Shown here piece after piece: positions 1 through 7,593 of a stretch of DNA of 54,953 nucleotides; position 1 is the first letter of the stretch; every line of letters begins with the position of its first letter. Source of the DNA: Chloroflexota bacterium (GTDB lineage: Bacteria; Chloroflexota; UBA11872); NCBI GenBank assembly GCA_026708035.1, contig JAPOVQ010000034.1, positions 47,501-102,453 on the forward strand. Direction: 5' to 3'. A program made the translations under genes and the position numbers. The notes under the pieces are model-generated. The model searched no databases. It had not been told where the DNA came from and worked only from the letters and a program-made list of their open reading frames with translations.

Positions 1-884
1 TATTCCCGGTTGCGTGGACGGGGCCACTGGAACATGTGATACGGCTCGTGGGGGTAGAAGGCCTGATACGTGCCGAAGATCGTGAGCTCGCGCCGCAACA
101 AGTCAACCTGCAATTCAATCCCAACGGCGCCTGGCGCGCTGCCGGTCACCGCGATCACGCCCCCGTTGTCGGCGGCGCGGATGCAATCGGGCAGCACGAG
201 CGGTGTGCGCGTCGCCATGAACACGGCGCGCGCGCCGTCGCCGTAGGAGACATCCCGGATGGCCGCCGGCGCGTCCTCGCGGCCGGCATTGACCACATGC
301 GTCGCGCCGCTGGCGAGCGCGATCTCCAAGCGTCGATCGTCGAGGTCCACGGCAACGACCGGGTGGGCCCCGGCCATGCGCGCAAACTGCACGATCAGCT
401 GGCCAACCACGCCTACTCCAAATACCGCCACAGCGTCGCCGATCGACGGCTGTGCTCGTCGCACGGCATGCAGGGCGACGTCGGCCAGCGAGACAAACGT
501 GGCCGCGTCATCGGAGACCGCGTCCGGCAGCAACTGCGGCGTTTCGAGCCTGGTCATCGGGCGGGCGGTCGGCGGAACCAGCGCGGCGCTCACATGTTGC
601 AGCGAGGCCACGATCCGGTCGCCCGCGGCGAACCCGTCAACCTCGTCGCCGGCCTCAACCACTCGCCCGACCCACGAATAGCCGGGCCGCAAGGCGTCCG
701 GCGCCTCGGTCAGGCCGGCGGCCCGGTGGTCGCCTTCGAGCAGGTTCTGCTCGGTGCCGGCGCTGATGAGCGTGCGCGTGGCCTCCACCAGGAGCTGCGA
801 CGACGCGGGCTCGGCGACCGGCGTCTCGGCAATCCTCACCTCACTCGGTGAGGGAAACTCGATTTGGCGGGCAATGCGCGACAC
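1..884 (-). CDS. Zinc-type alcohol dehydrogenase-like protein (partial)
   Basis: This is a medium-chain dehydrogenase/reductase whose C-terminus runs off the window edge. Translating the complement from a GTG at 882-884 gives an open frame to base 1. It contains a GroES-like N-terminal part (EATRTLISAGTEQNLLEG, then RPGYSWVGRVVEAGDEV), a nucleotide-binding segment (VFGVGVVGQLIVQFARMAG, VVAVDLDDRRLEIALASGA) and a C-terminal YPHEPYHMFQWPRPRNRE. The GVGVVG loop indicates NAD(P) binding. No cysteine-rich structural zinc loop is visible, as in the BchC or 'zinc-binding dehydrogenase' branch that acts on sugars or secondary alcohols. The substrate cannot be named. The start is uncertain because no ATG is available; a second GTG lies about 17 codons further in. 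Confidence 0.8.
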   Translation of the reverse strand, partial: MSRIARQIEFPSPSEVRIAETPVAEPASSQLLVEATRTLISAGTEQNLLEGDHRAAGLTEAPDALRPGYSWVGRVVEAGDEVDGFAAGDRIVASLQHVSAALVPPTARPMTRLETPQLLPDAVSDDAATFVSLADVALHAVRRAQPSIGDAVAVFGVGVVGQLIVQFARMAGAHPVVAVDLDDRRLEIALASGATHVVNAGREDAPAAIRDVSYGDGARAVFMATRTPLVLPDCIRAADNGGVIAVTGSAPGAVGIELQVDLLRRELTIFGTYQAFYPHEPYHMFQWPRPRNRE

Positions 885-1079
885 AGAACTATCCAATCGG
901 AGAAGTCCGACGGCAAGGATGCCGCACCCGTGACGCCCTGTCAGGCACGACGGGCCGCGAAACAACCCAGGGTCGCGGCACGGCGCTCGCCCGCGAGGGC
1001 TCGCGACCGGATCGCCGGCAGTCGCCCTCGCACCGTCCACACGGCGATAGTCCGACGAAAGCGATGCGCGTCGACTCGT

Positions 1080-1886
1080 TCAGGGCTTGACGGCAATCGC
1101 CTCGCCAAACGCAAGCGCCCCGACCGCGCCGATGTGGTTCATCCACTCGTCGTGCTCGAGGCGCCAGTGATCGAACTGCTCCTGCGTGGCCAGCCCGTAT
1201 TTCGTCGCCGCCGCGATCACGTCCGTCGAGTAGAACCAGTCGCCGATGAAGGCGTGAAGAAACGCGATGTCCGCGGGCGCGCTGAAGATATCGAAGGAAG
1301 CCGTCGCGTTGATGTCGGAAAACCCCGCCTCGATGAGCTTGTTCTTCAGCTCCTTGCCCATCTGGGGATGGCCGCCGTTTGCCTCGAGCAGGTTGCCAAA
1401 CGTGGCCCAGGCGTCGGCCGTGTATTCGGTGTCGGGTTCCAGGAACGACGAACCAAGGATGAATTCGCGGCTGGCGATGATGCCGCCCGGCTTCAACACA
1501 CGCTTCACCTCGGCCAGCGTCTTCGACGTGTCCGGGACGTGCATGAGCACAGCGTGGCAGTGGGCGATGTCGAAGGAGTTGTCATCGAATGGCAGATCGG
1601 TCACGTCGCCAACGTGGAAGGTCGCGTTTTGGTGACCTCCCGCCTCTGCAGCGGCACGCGCCAGGTCGATCTGTGATTCCTCCACGTCAATACCGTGGAC
1701 TTCTCCGGGATCTACCGCTCGGGCCAGACCAACCGTGATGGTTCCAGGGCCGCAGCCAAAGTCGAGCACGCGCATGCCGGGCTCGAGCAGCGGCATGAGG
1801 TGGGCAGCATGGGATTCCGCGCTCCGTCGATTGAGCATCTGCCGGAACTCTTCGCTGTAGCCCATCGTGTAGGTGGAATCGGTCAC
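1080..1886 (-). CDS. Class I SAM-dependent methyltransferase
   Basis: A 268-residue soluble methyltransferase of the UbiE/Methyltransf_11 type. SAM-binding motif I is LDFGCGPGTITVGLA, followed by the acidic ribose-binding residue in HGIDVEESQ, motif II GDVTDLPFDDNSFD, and the post-motif LKPGGIIASREF. The start is set at a GTG (1884-1886) because an AAAGGAG ribosome-binding site lies seven bases upstream (complement of 1894-1900); the longer frame to 1943 has no such site. The substrate is unknown. It stands alone between the dehydrogenase and the permease, all on the minus strand but with gaps of 100-200 bases, so an operon is not certain. Confidence 0.85.
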   Translation of the reverse strand: MTDSTYTMGYSEEFRQMLNRRSAESHAAHLMPLLEPGMRVLDFGCGPGTITVGLARAVDPGEVHGIDVEESQIDLARAAAEAGGHQNATFHVGDVTDLPFDDNSFDIAHCHAVLMHVPDTSKTLAEVKRVLKPGGIIASREFILGSSFLEPDTEYTADAWATFGNLLEANGGHPQMGKELKNKLIEAGFSDINATASFDIFSAPADIAFLHAFIGDWFYSTDVIAAATKYGLATQEQFDHWRLEHDEWMNHIGAVGALAFGEAIAVKP

Positions 1887-1893
1887 TTCGCCG

Positions 1894-1900
1894 CTCCTTT
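1894..1900 (-). promoter_or_regulatory. Shine-Dalgarno site that fixes the methyltransferase start
   Basis: AAAGGAG on the minus strand, seven bases from a GTG codon at 1884-1886. It decides against the longer upstream frame. Confidence 0.7.
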
Positions 1901-1994
1901 GAGCATTCGGCCGGAAACTGCCCGGTGTTTCGCCACGGATCAATCAACTACGACAGGGCCCAAGACGGCGCACACCTCGGCGCCTCCCAGGTGG

Positions 1995-3734
1995 CTAGTG
2001 CGTTCGCCCGACGCGCACGGTGATGATGTCGACGCCGTGATACTTCTGGTGCTGCACGGACGAGGCGTAGTGCCACAGCAGGCGGAACGAAACCTCGCGT
2101 TCATCCGGCACCGGAGGCAATTCGCTCAGGTAGGCCAAGCGGTCTTCCATATTCTCGCCCTCCAACGCCGTCAAGAACTCCACTTCCACCGACTGGCCCT
2201 CCGAGCGCGCCGACACGGTCAGTTGGCGCTCCACGCCGGCGGCGGCGTCTTGGCTCCCCTGCAGCAGGATCGCCAGCGTCTCTTCACCGGCCGAGGCCAG
2301 CCGGTCCGCCGACGCCGCGTTCCAGCCATGCTTGGACGCGTAGCCGCGCAGAAACTCGTCGATTCGCGGCAGAGCGGCGATGTCCAGGCCAGCCTTCACC
2401 CGCCGTTGCCGCGGGCTGGTCAATTCCATGAACACCATCATGATGATTGCGGCGAGAGCGCCCGACGTCATGCCATTGCCGAGGAACACGCCGATGAAGC
2501 CATCACCCAGTTGATCGGCGAATATCACCTGGTTCTGGAAGCCCACGCCGATCCAAAACGACAATCCGGAAATGGTGGCGGTGCGGTGGTCGACTCCGTC
2601 CTGGACGATGATCTTCATCCCCTGCACGAAGAGCACGCCGATGAGCACGGTGATGTAGGCCGCCGCCACGGGACCCGGAATGGCGATCAACAAGGCCGCA
2701 ACCTTGGGAAAGAACGCCAGAATGATGAAGATGACGCCAATCGCGACCCCCACGCGGCGAGCGGCGATTCCCGTGACCCCGGAAAGCGGCACGCTGCTGG
2801 AATAGGTGGTGTTGGGCAACGTCCCAGCGAGGCCGGAGAGCAGATTGCCCATACCGTCGGCATTGAGCGCACCCTGCACCAGGCGGAAATCCGTTGCCCG
2901 CGGCTTGCGGCGAGACACCTGCTGGATGGCCACGCTGTCGCCAATGGTTTCAATTGCACCGACGATGGTGACCACGATGAACGCCGGTAGAAGCGCCCAG
3001 AACTCGACGCCGGGCGTCAGATCGAATCCCGGCCAACCGTCCAGTGGGATTCCAACCCAGGGCGCATCAAGAATCGGCTGGGCGTCATAGAGACCGAACG
3101 GTGCGGCGACGACACAGCCCGCCACGATGCCGATGAGCGGCGACCACAGCCGCCATTTGGGTGCCGCGCGCAGCACCAGCGCCGCCACAGTCGCCAATGT
3201 GACCACCGCGGCAATCGGCGCCGCAGCGGACGCCGAGCCCTCGGGCACTTGCGTCAGCGCATCGAAGACCAGCGGCATCACCGTGACCGCGATCAGCATG
3301 ATCACCGTGCCACTGACGACCGGCGTGAAAATCCGCCTGAACAGCTGGAGACGCGCGGCTAGCAGGAATTGAAACAGCGCCGAGACGACGACCAAGCTCG
3401 CCATCGTCGACGGGCCGCCCTCCATCAGCGCCGCGACGCAGACCGCGATAAACGCTCCCGACGTCCCCATGAAGAGCACGTGTCCCGCCCCGATTCGCCC
3501 GACGCGGACAGCCTGGAGAATTGTGGTAAAGCCACTGATCAGGAGCGCCGCGAATACCGCCCACGACAGGTAGCCGGCGGACTGGCCGGCGATCTGGACC
3601 ACAATGACGACGGTCAGAATGACCGGCGCCAGCATGATCATCGCGGCCTGAAAACCGGCGCCGCCGGCTAGTAGCCATGGGAGGCGCTCATCCGGCTCGT
3701 AGCGGATATTCTCGTTCGGCTGTGCCTCAGCCAT
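1995..3734 (-). CDS. NCS2 family xanthine/uracil permease with C-terminal extension
   Basis: A 579-residue membrane transporter of the nucleobase:cation symporter-2 (xanthine/uracil permease, SLC23) family. About the first 430 residues hold 12-14 hydrophobic segments, with the family hallmark in AIETIGDSVAIQQVSRRKP and the NTTYSSSVPLSGVTG loop. Residues from roughly 440 to the end form a soluble domain not found in ordinary UraA/PbuX proteins. Its segments (RLASAGEETLAILL, then a hydrophobic C-terminal strand) look like a degenerate GHKL/anti-sigma ATPase fold; that reading is inference. An ATG at 3732-3734 with GAGG six to seven bases upstream is preferred over a GTG 24 bases earlier. It probably imports a purine or pyrimidine base with protons or sodium. 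Confidence 0.85.
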   Translation of the reverse strand: MAEAQPNENIRYEPDERLPWLLAGGAGFQAAMIMLAPVILTVVIVVQIAGQSAGYLSWAVFAALLISGFTTILQAVRVGRIGAGHVLFMGTSGAFIAVCVAALMEGGPSTMASLVVVSALFQFLLAARLQLFRRIFTPVVSGTVIMLIAVTVMPLVFDALTQVPEGSASAAAPIAAVVTLATVAALVLRAAPKWRLWSPLIGIVAGCVVAAPFGLYDAQPILDAPWVGIPLDGWPGFDLTPGVEFWALLPAFIVVTIVGAIETIGDSVAIQQVSRRKPRATDFRLVQGALNADGMGNLLSGLAGTLPNTTYSSSVPLSGVTGIAARRVGVAIGVIFIILAFFPKVAALLIAIPGPVAAAYITVLIGVLFVQGMKIIVQDGVDHRTATISGLSFWIGVGFQNQVIFADQLGDGFIGVFLGNGMTSGALAAIIMMVFMELTSPRQRRVKAGLDIAALPRIDEFLRGYASKHGWNAASADRLASAGEETLAILLQGSQDAAAGVERQLTVSARSEGQSVEVEFLTALEGENMEDRLAYLSELPPVPDEREVSFRLLWHYASSVQHQKYHGVDIITVRVGRTH

Positions 3735-3965
3735 CGCTACCTCGCGCTCCGGAGCCACCCGAACCCATGAAACGTACGTAGGCCGACGGCCGCATTCAGG
3801 ATCGAGGTGACGAGGGTTCCTGCTACCAGACCCGCATTGTCACGTATCTGGACTGCGTCGCAAGTCCGTCCGGCGATGAACCATTGGACATAGGTACACG
3901 GGTCTTCGGACCAACTCCCAGGAACGGCTCGCCGATATTCCTGCGATCACCGGGGGCGGTGCCGT

Positions 3966-3998
3966 GGCGCCTGCCGGCCATAGGAACCGGCAGGCGCC
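3966..3998 (-). terminator. Perfect 12-bp GC hairpin after the VWA gene
   Basis: The inverted repeat GGCGCCTGCCGG / CCGGCAGGCGCC with a nine-base loop ends six bases after the stop codon of the VWA gene. No U-tract follows, so it may be a weak or factor-assisted terminator, or an mRNA 3' stabilising hairpin. Confidence 0.5.
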
Positions 3999-4004
3999 GT
4001 TGGG

Positions 4005-6104
4005 CTAGCGGCTGTAGCCGGAGGGGGCTTCCGGCGGGGCCTGCGTGTAGGCGCGCTCCGCCATGCGCTCCAGCACGAAGCTGAAGTCCCGGTAGGCGTC
4101 CAGCCCGCCCAGCGGCCCGGCCAGCGCCCGCAGTTCCTCCTGCAGGATCGCCAGGTCGGTGGACACACCCGCCGTGCCGTCGTCCGCGCCCCGCGGCAGG
4201 CTGCTGTAGCGGTCCGCCGCCAGCGCCACGATGCCGCCCAGCCGCAGCAGCGGGTCCGCCTCGTAGCTGCCGAAACTCAGGTTGCTCCGGCCCGTCACCT
4301 CAACCTGCTGGCTGCGCGACTGGCCCGTCTCCGGCACCACCCAGCGCAACTCCACCCGGCCCAGCTTCAGGTCGTCGCCACCGCGCACGCCGTCCTGCAG
4401 CTCCACCTCGTAGAACACCGTGGTCGCCGCGCCCGACGGCAGCTCCGCGAACTCCTTGCGGTCCTCCGCGAAGCTCGCATCCGACGTCACCCGGTTCTCG
4501 TAGCCGATGATCCGCCAGGACTTGACCACGTCCGGGTCCCAGGTCACTTGAGCCCGTGTCTGATCGGCAAAGGGCGTCGACAGCGCCAGCCAGCTCGCCC
4601 GGCTGAACGTGGCCCGCGCTTGGGCCGCGTCGTTGAGATAGCGGTACCAACCGTTGCCATGCTGGGCCAGCTGCTCCAGCAACACGTCGTTGTAGTTGTT
4701 GATGCCCACGCCGATCGTGATCAGTCGCAGCGGGTTGTCCGCGTTTCGGTCGTAGGCCGACTCCAGGATCGCGAACGGGTTGGTGGCGTCCACGTTGGCC
4801 ACCCCGTCCGACATCAGGATGACGTAGTTGTTCGCTTCCGGTCGTTCGAGGCGTGCCTGGTGGGCCAACTGCACCCCCAGGTTGAGCCCCGCTTGCACGT
4901 TGGTGCTGCCATGCGGCGCCAACTGCGCAATCGAGGACTCGACCGAGTAGTCGTCTGGGCCCGAGTGCTCCACGGTGAGGTGGTGGATCACATCGGTCGT
5001 GAAGTGCACCACCGCGACCCGGTCCTGCGGGCGCAGGCTCCGGCGAATGGCTTCCGCCGCCGCGCGGGCAATGTCCACGCGATTGCCGTCGCCCATCGAG
5101 CCGGAGGCGTCGAGCACCAGGGTCACGTTCAGCGGACGGTCGTCCGCGACTTCCGCCGCCTGGAAGCCAATCCGGACAAGGTGCTGGCGCTCGTCCAGCG
5201 GATGCGCCACCAGGTCGCTGGTGATCGCAAACCCCCAGGCGTCGGCGGGCTGGGCGTATTGATAATCGAATGCGTTGATCCACTCCTCGGCCCGCACCGA
5301 GTCCGGCTCGACGTCGTAGCCCTGCTGGGCCCAGGTGAGCGCCAGGTGGTAGGACGTGCGGTCGGTGTCCAGGCTGAAGGTGGAGACCGCATCGTCGACG
5401 GTGGCCACGAACGGCTGGCGCCCGTAGTCCTGGAAGGTGGTGTCCGCCGGTCGCACGGTGAGAGCCGGTGCGGCCTCGGCAGCCGCCGGCGGCGCTGCCG
5501 TAGTGGCGGCTGTCGGGGCCGGCATCATCGCCTCTGCCCTTGGCTGGGTGACTACCTTCTCAACCTCGACCACCTTCTCAACGACTCTCTCGACCGGGAC
5601 CTCTCTAATGACCTCGACTTCCTTGACTACCTCCTTGATGACCTCCTGAGTCACAACCTTCTCAACGACAGCTTCGACGGGGACTTCCTTGATCACCTCC
5701 CGCGTCACGACGGTCTCGACCGGCACCTCCTTGATGACTTCCTTGGTCACAACCGTCTCGACCGGGACCTCCTTGATCACCTCCCTGACTTCGGTGACTA
5801 CGACCGTCTTTTCGACGACCTCCGTCTCCTGCAGCCCCTGCCCGACATTGCCGGCCACCAACACCGCGGACGCGGCAACCGCTACGGCGCCTCCGGTGAC
5901 CATGACCGGCAGCCAGTTCTGCTTGGCAGCCGCGAGGATCTTGCGGCGAATGCGCGTGACCGGATTTGGCGCCGGGTGCGGTTCGAGACGGTCTTCCAGC
6001 GAATCCCAGAGGTTCGTGGGCGCGCGCAGGTCGTCGGCTTCCGACGCGAAGTGCCGGCGCAGCGTGTCCTCCATGTCTTGATCTGGGGAATAGTTACTGG
6101 CCAT
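4005..6104 (-). CDS. Membrane-anchored VWA protein, YfbK type, with VEK-repeat stalk
   Basis: A 699-residue protein. Order: a 50-residue polar N-terminus, one membrane segment at about 65-85, a Val/Glu/Lys-rich stalk at about 93-187, a Pro/Ala linker, a YfbK-type N-terminal module (STFSLDTDRTSYHLAL), a von Willebrand A domain at about 325-500 and a DUF3520-like C-terminus. The VWA metal-ion site is intact (DASGS at 332-336, Thr401, Asp433). The likely topology puts the N-terminus in the cytoplasm and the VWA domain outside. The ATG at 6102-6104 has AGAGAGG upstream and overlaps the end of the sigma factor gene by 11 bases, so the two are translationally coupled. The pairing suggests the N-terminus acts as an anti-sigma segment; no HxxxCxxC zinc motif is present, so this is inference. 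Confidence 0.85.
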   Translation of the reverse strand: MASNYSPDQDMEDTLRRHFASEADDLRAPTNLWDSLEDRLEPHPAPNPVTRIRRKILAAAKQNWLPVMVTGGAVAVAASAVLVAGNVGQGLQETEVVEKTVVVTEVREVIKEVPVETVVTKEVIKEVPVETVVTREVIKEVPVEAVVEKVVTQEVIKEVVKEVEVIREVPVERVVEKVVEVEKVVTQPRAEAMMPAPTAATTAAPPAAAEAAPALTVRPADTTFQDYGRQPFVATVDDAVSTFSLDTDRTSYHLALTWAQQGYDVEPDSVRAEEWINAFDYQYAQPADAWGFAITSDLVAHPLDERQHLVRIGFQAAEVADDRPLNVTLVLDASGSMGDGNRVDIARAAAEAIRRSLRPQDRVAVVHFTTDVIHHLTVEHSGPDDYSVESSIAQLAPHGSTNVQAGLNLGVQLAHQARLERPEANNYVILMSDGVANVDATNPFAILESAYDRNADNPLRLITIGVGINNYNDVLLEQLAQHGNGWYRYLNDAAQARATFSRASWLALSTPFADQTRAQVTWDPDVVKSWRIIGYENRVTSDASFAEDRKEFAELPSGAATTVFYEVELQDGVRGGDDLKLGRVELRWVVPETGQSRSQQVEVTGRSNLSFGSYEADPLLRLGGIVALAADRYSSLPRGADDGTAGVSTDLAILQEELRALAGPLGGLDAYRDFSFVLERMAERAYTQAPPEAPSGYSR
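5661..5786 (-). repeat. Three tandem 42-bp units coding a 14-residue VEK repeat
   Basis: Residues 107-148 of the VWA protein are three in-frame copies of (R/K)EVIKEVPVE(T/A)VV(T/E). They are flanked by further irregular VEK-type sequence on both sides. Similar sequence occurs in the binding protein near 16.8 kb. Confidence 0.85.
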
Positions 6105-6651
6105 GGCCGTACGCCTCTCTGGCATCGCCCGTTGTCAGTTGATCTCGGAGCTGTCCGAGTGCGCGGTGCAGCCTCGATTTCACGGTGCCCTCGCGCACGC
6201 CGGTGGCTTCGGCCAGCTGGGGAACCGTGAGGCCGGCGAAGAAGCGCAGCACCACGACTTGCCGCTGCTCCGGATTGAGGCCCGCCAGTGCTTCTCGAAT
6301 CGCCAAGCGATCGTGCTGCGCCTCGATCTCCTCGGCCGGGCGCGCGGCGTCTTCGGCTTCACGCTCATATTCGAGGGAAACCGTGGAGACCGCGCGCCGT
6401 CTGCGCTGGGACACGACGGTGTTCACAAGGATGCGCACGAGCCAGGGCTTCACCGGGCGCTCGCTGTGGAAGCCCTGAATGCCCCGCCAGGCGGCGAGAA
6501 AGGCTTCTTGCACGTGCTCTTCGGCCTGCGCCCGATTCCCGGTCATCAGGACCGCCGTGCCAAAGAGAACATCTTGATAACGCTCTACCAGATGGCGGAA
6601 GGCTTCGCGCTCGCCGTCCTGACAACGCAGGACCGCTTGCTCATCGGTCAT
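6094..6651 (-). CDS. ECF-type RNA polymerase sigma factor
   Basis: A 185-residue sigma-70 family protein with only regions 2 and 4. Region 2 (residues about 8-85) includes AFRHLVERYQDVLFGTAVLM, AEEHVQEAFLAAWRGI and PWLVRILVNTVVSQRRRR. Region 4 (about 113-172) includes LNPEQRQVVVLRFFAGLTV and the helix-turn-helix VPQLAEATGVREGTVKSRLHRAL. Length and layout match extracytoplasmic-function sigma factors. It is the first gene of a two-gene unit with the VWA protein, overlapping it by 11 bases. A GAGG ribosome-binding site precedes the ATG at 6649-6651. A candidate ECF promoter about 45-70 bases upstream suggests autoregulation. Confidence 0.93.
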   Translation of the reverse strand: MTDEQAVLRCQDGEREAFRHLVERYQDVLFGTAVLMTGNRAQAEEHVQEAFLAAWRGIQGFHSERPVKPWLVRILVNTVVSQRRRRAVSTVSLEYEREAEDAARPAEEIEAQHDRLAIREALAGLNPEQRQVVVLRFFAGLTVPQLAEATGVREGTVKSRLHRALGQLRDQLTTGDAREAYGHGQ

Positions 6652-6695
6652 GTGCCGCCCTCATGGCCGGTGCTCCGGAGGTACTCCACTAGACA

Positions 6696-6722
6696 CTACG
6701 CGCGTTCGGGCCGAAACGTTCC
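6696..6722 (-). promoter_or_regulatory. Candidate ECF-sigma promoter upstream of the sigma factor gene
   Basis: On the minus strand GGAAC (complement of 6718-6722) is followed by 17 bases and CGTAG (complement of 6696-6700). This matches the GGAAC-N16/17-CGTA/CGTC pattern known for ECF sigma factors, including the GTTT that often follows the -35 core. Transcription would start near 6689, leaving a leader of roughly 40 bases. Confidence 0.6.
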
Positions 6723-6900
6723 ATGCCTGCAAACGATTTTCTTGTTCGCATGCCTAGCAGCACGGCGACGCGCATCCCCATGCAGCTGCTCCGTCTCCCG
6801 TTGGGTTTAGGTCCGTTCGATTAGGTACTAAAGTACCGCGCTTCTGCCTCGCGTGGGCCGACGGCACGACCTGAATGAGAATGCGTCGTTTCGGACATCA

Positions 6901-6918
6901 TTTGATGCATAATTCAAA
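6901..6918. promoter_or_regulatory. AT-rich imperfect palindrome upstream of vapB
   Basis: TTTGATGCATAATTCAAA lies about 30 bases before the vapB start. It has a TTTGA/TCAAA inverted repeat and a CATAAT core that could be a -10 element. VapB proteins usually bind a palindrome over their own promoter, so this is a plausible operator. No convincing -35 box is visible. Confidence 0.4.
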
Positions 6919-6947
6919 GACAAGCGGCTATTGGTAGAGGGAACGAC

Positions 6948-7145
6948 GTGCGAACCACCCTGAATCTCGATGAACGGTTGTTGAACAGAGCCCAGCATCT
7001 CACCGGGATCGACGGAAGAACGGCGCTGGTCCGCGAGGGGCTGCGAGCCCTCATCGAGCGAGAAAGCGCCCGGCGCCTGGCGCGGCTGGGCGGAAGCGAG
7101 CCTCAACTCCAGGCCATCCCTCGCCGCCGAGCATCGTCTGGATGA
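6948..7145 (+). CDS. vapB: VapB-type antitoxin
   Basis: A 65-residue ribbon-helix-helix-like antitoxin. The N-terminus (MRTTLNLDERLLNRAQHLTGI) is typical of VapB/VapB45 DNA-binding arms, followed by ALVREGLRALIERESARRLARLGG and a short basic C-terminus that would block the toxin. It starts at a GTG preceded by AGAGGGA and overlaps vapC by four bases (ATGA at 7142-7145). It should repress its own operon and neutralise the PIN toxin. Confidence 0.85.
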   Translation: MRTTLNLDERLLNRAQHLTGIDGRTALVREGLRALIERESARRLARLGGSEPQLQAIPRRRASSG

Positions 7146-7513
7146 CGCTAGTCGATACGTCGATTTGGGTCGAACATTTGCGCGGCGCCGAGACGCGCCT
7201 TTCTCCACTTCTGCATGACAACCAGGTGCTCGTGCATCCCATGGTTGTCGGTGAGCTTGCCTGCGGACACCTGCGCAATCGGGCCGCGGTGCTCAGACTG
7301 CTGGGAGAGTTGCCCCAAGCACCGGTGGCGGACGATCAGGAAGTGCTTGCGTTCATCGAGCACCATCAACTCATGGGCTGCGGAATTGGCTACATCGACG
7401 CCCACCTGCTCGCCGCTACGGCGCTCGCGGCGTCAGCTCACTTTTGGACGATCGACCAGCGACTCATGAAAGTGGCAGTCGACTTGGGTCTCTCGGAGCG
7501 CCGACCGGACTAA
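7142..7513 (+). CDS. vapC: VapC-type PIN-domain ribonuclease toxin
   Basis: A 123-residue PIN-domain protein. The acidic catalytic residues are in place: Asp in LVDTSIWVEHLRG, Glu in VGELACGHL, Asp in IGYIDAHLLAATALA and the final Asp in FWTIDQRLMKVA. Length is normal for VapC. The start overlaps the vapB stop (ATGA), the usual coupling in these modules. It probably cleaves a tRNA or rRNA loop when freed from VapB; the target cannot be read from sequence. It converges on the creatininase gene. Confidence 0.9.
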   Translation: MTLVDTSIWVEHLRGAETRLSPLLHDNQVLVHPMVVGELACGHLRNRAAVLRLLGELPQAPVADDQEVLAFIEHHQLMGCGIGYIDAHLLAATALAASAHFWTIDQRLMKVAVDLGLSERRPD

Positions 7514-7593
7514 GCCGCAACCCTCTTGCAGCCCCACGCGAATTTTGGCCGCGGCGAGCACTGGATCCCCACGCATCGGACGCGCGTGAAGAC

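Noticed and set aside
1695-2990. Long plus-strand open frame opposite the permease gene
   Set aside because: It is an antisense frame produced by high GC; no family resemblance, while the minus strand encodes a clear NCS2 permease.
5540-5820. Regular DNA repeats that could suggest a CRISPR array
   Set aside because: The repeats are in-frame coding units with no unique spacers; they encode the VEK stalk.
4548-6230. 560-codon plus-strand frame with Leu/Asp-rich repeats
   Set aside because: Antisense shadow of the VEK repeats and VWA domain; the minus-strand product has intact motifs.
6828-7208. Minus-strand frame over the vapB region
   Set aside because: Overlaps the VapBC genes, has no recognisable domain and an implausible arginine-rich composition.
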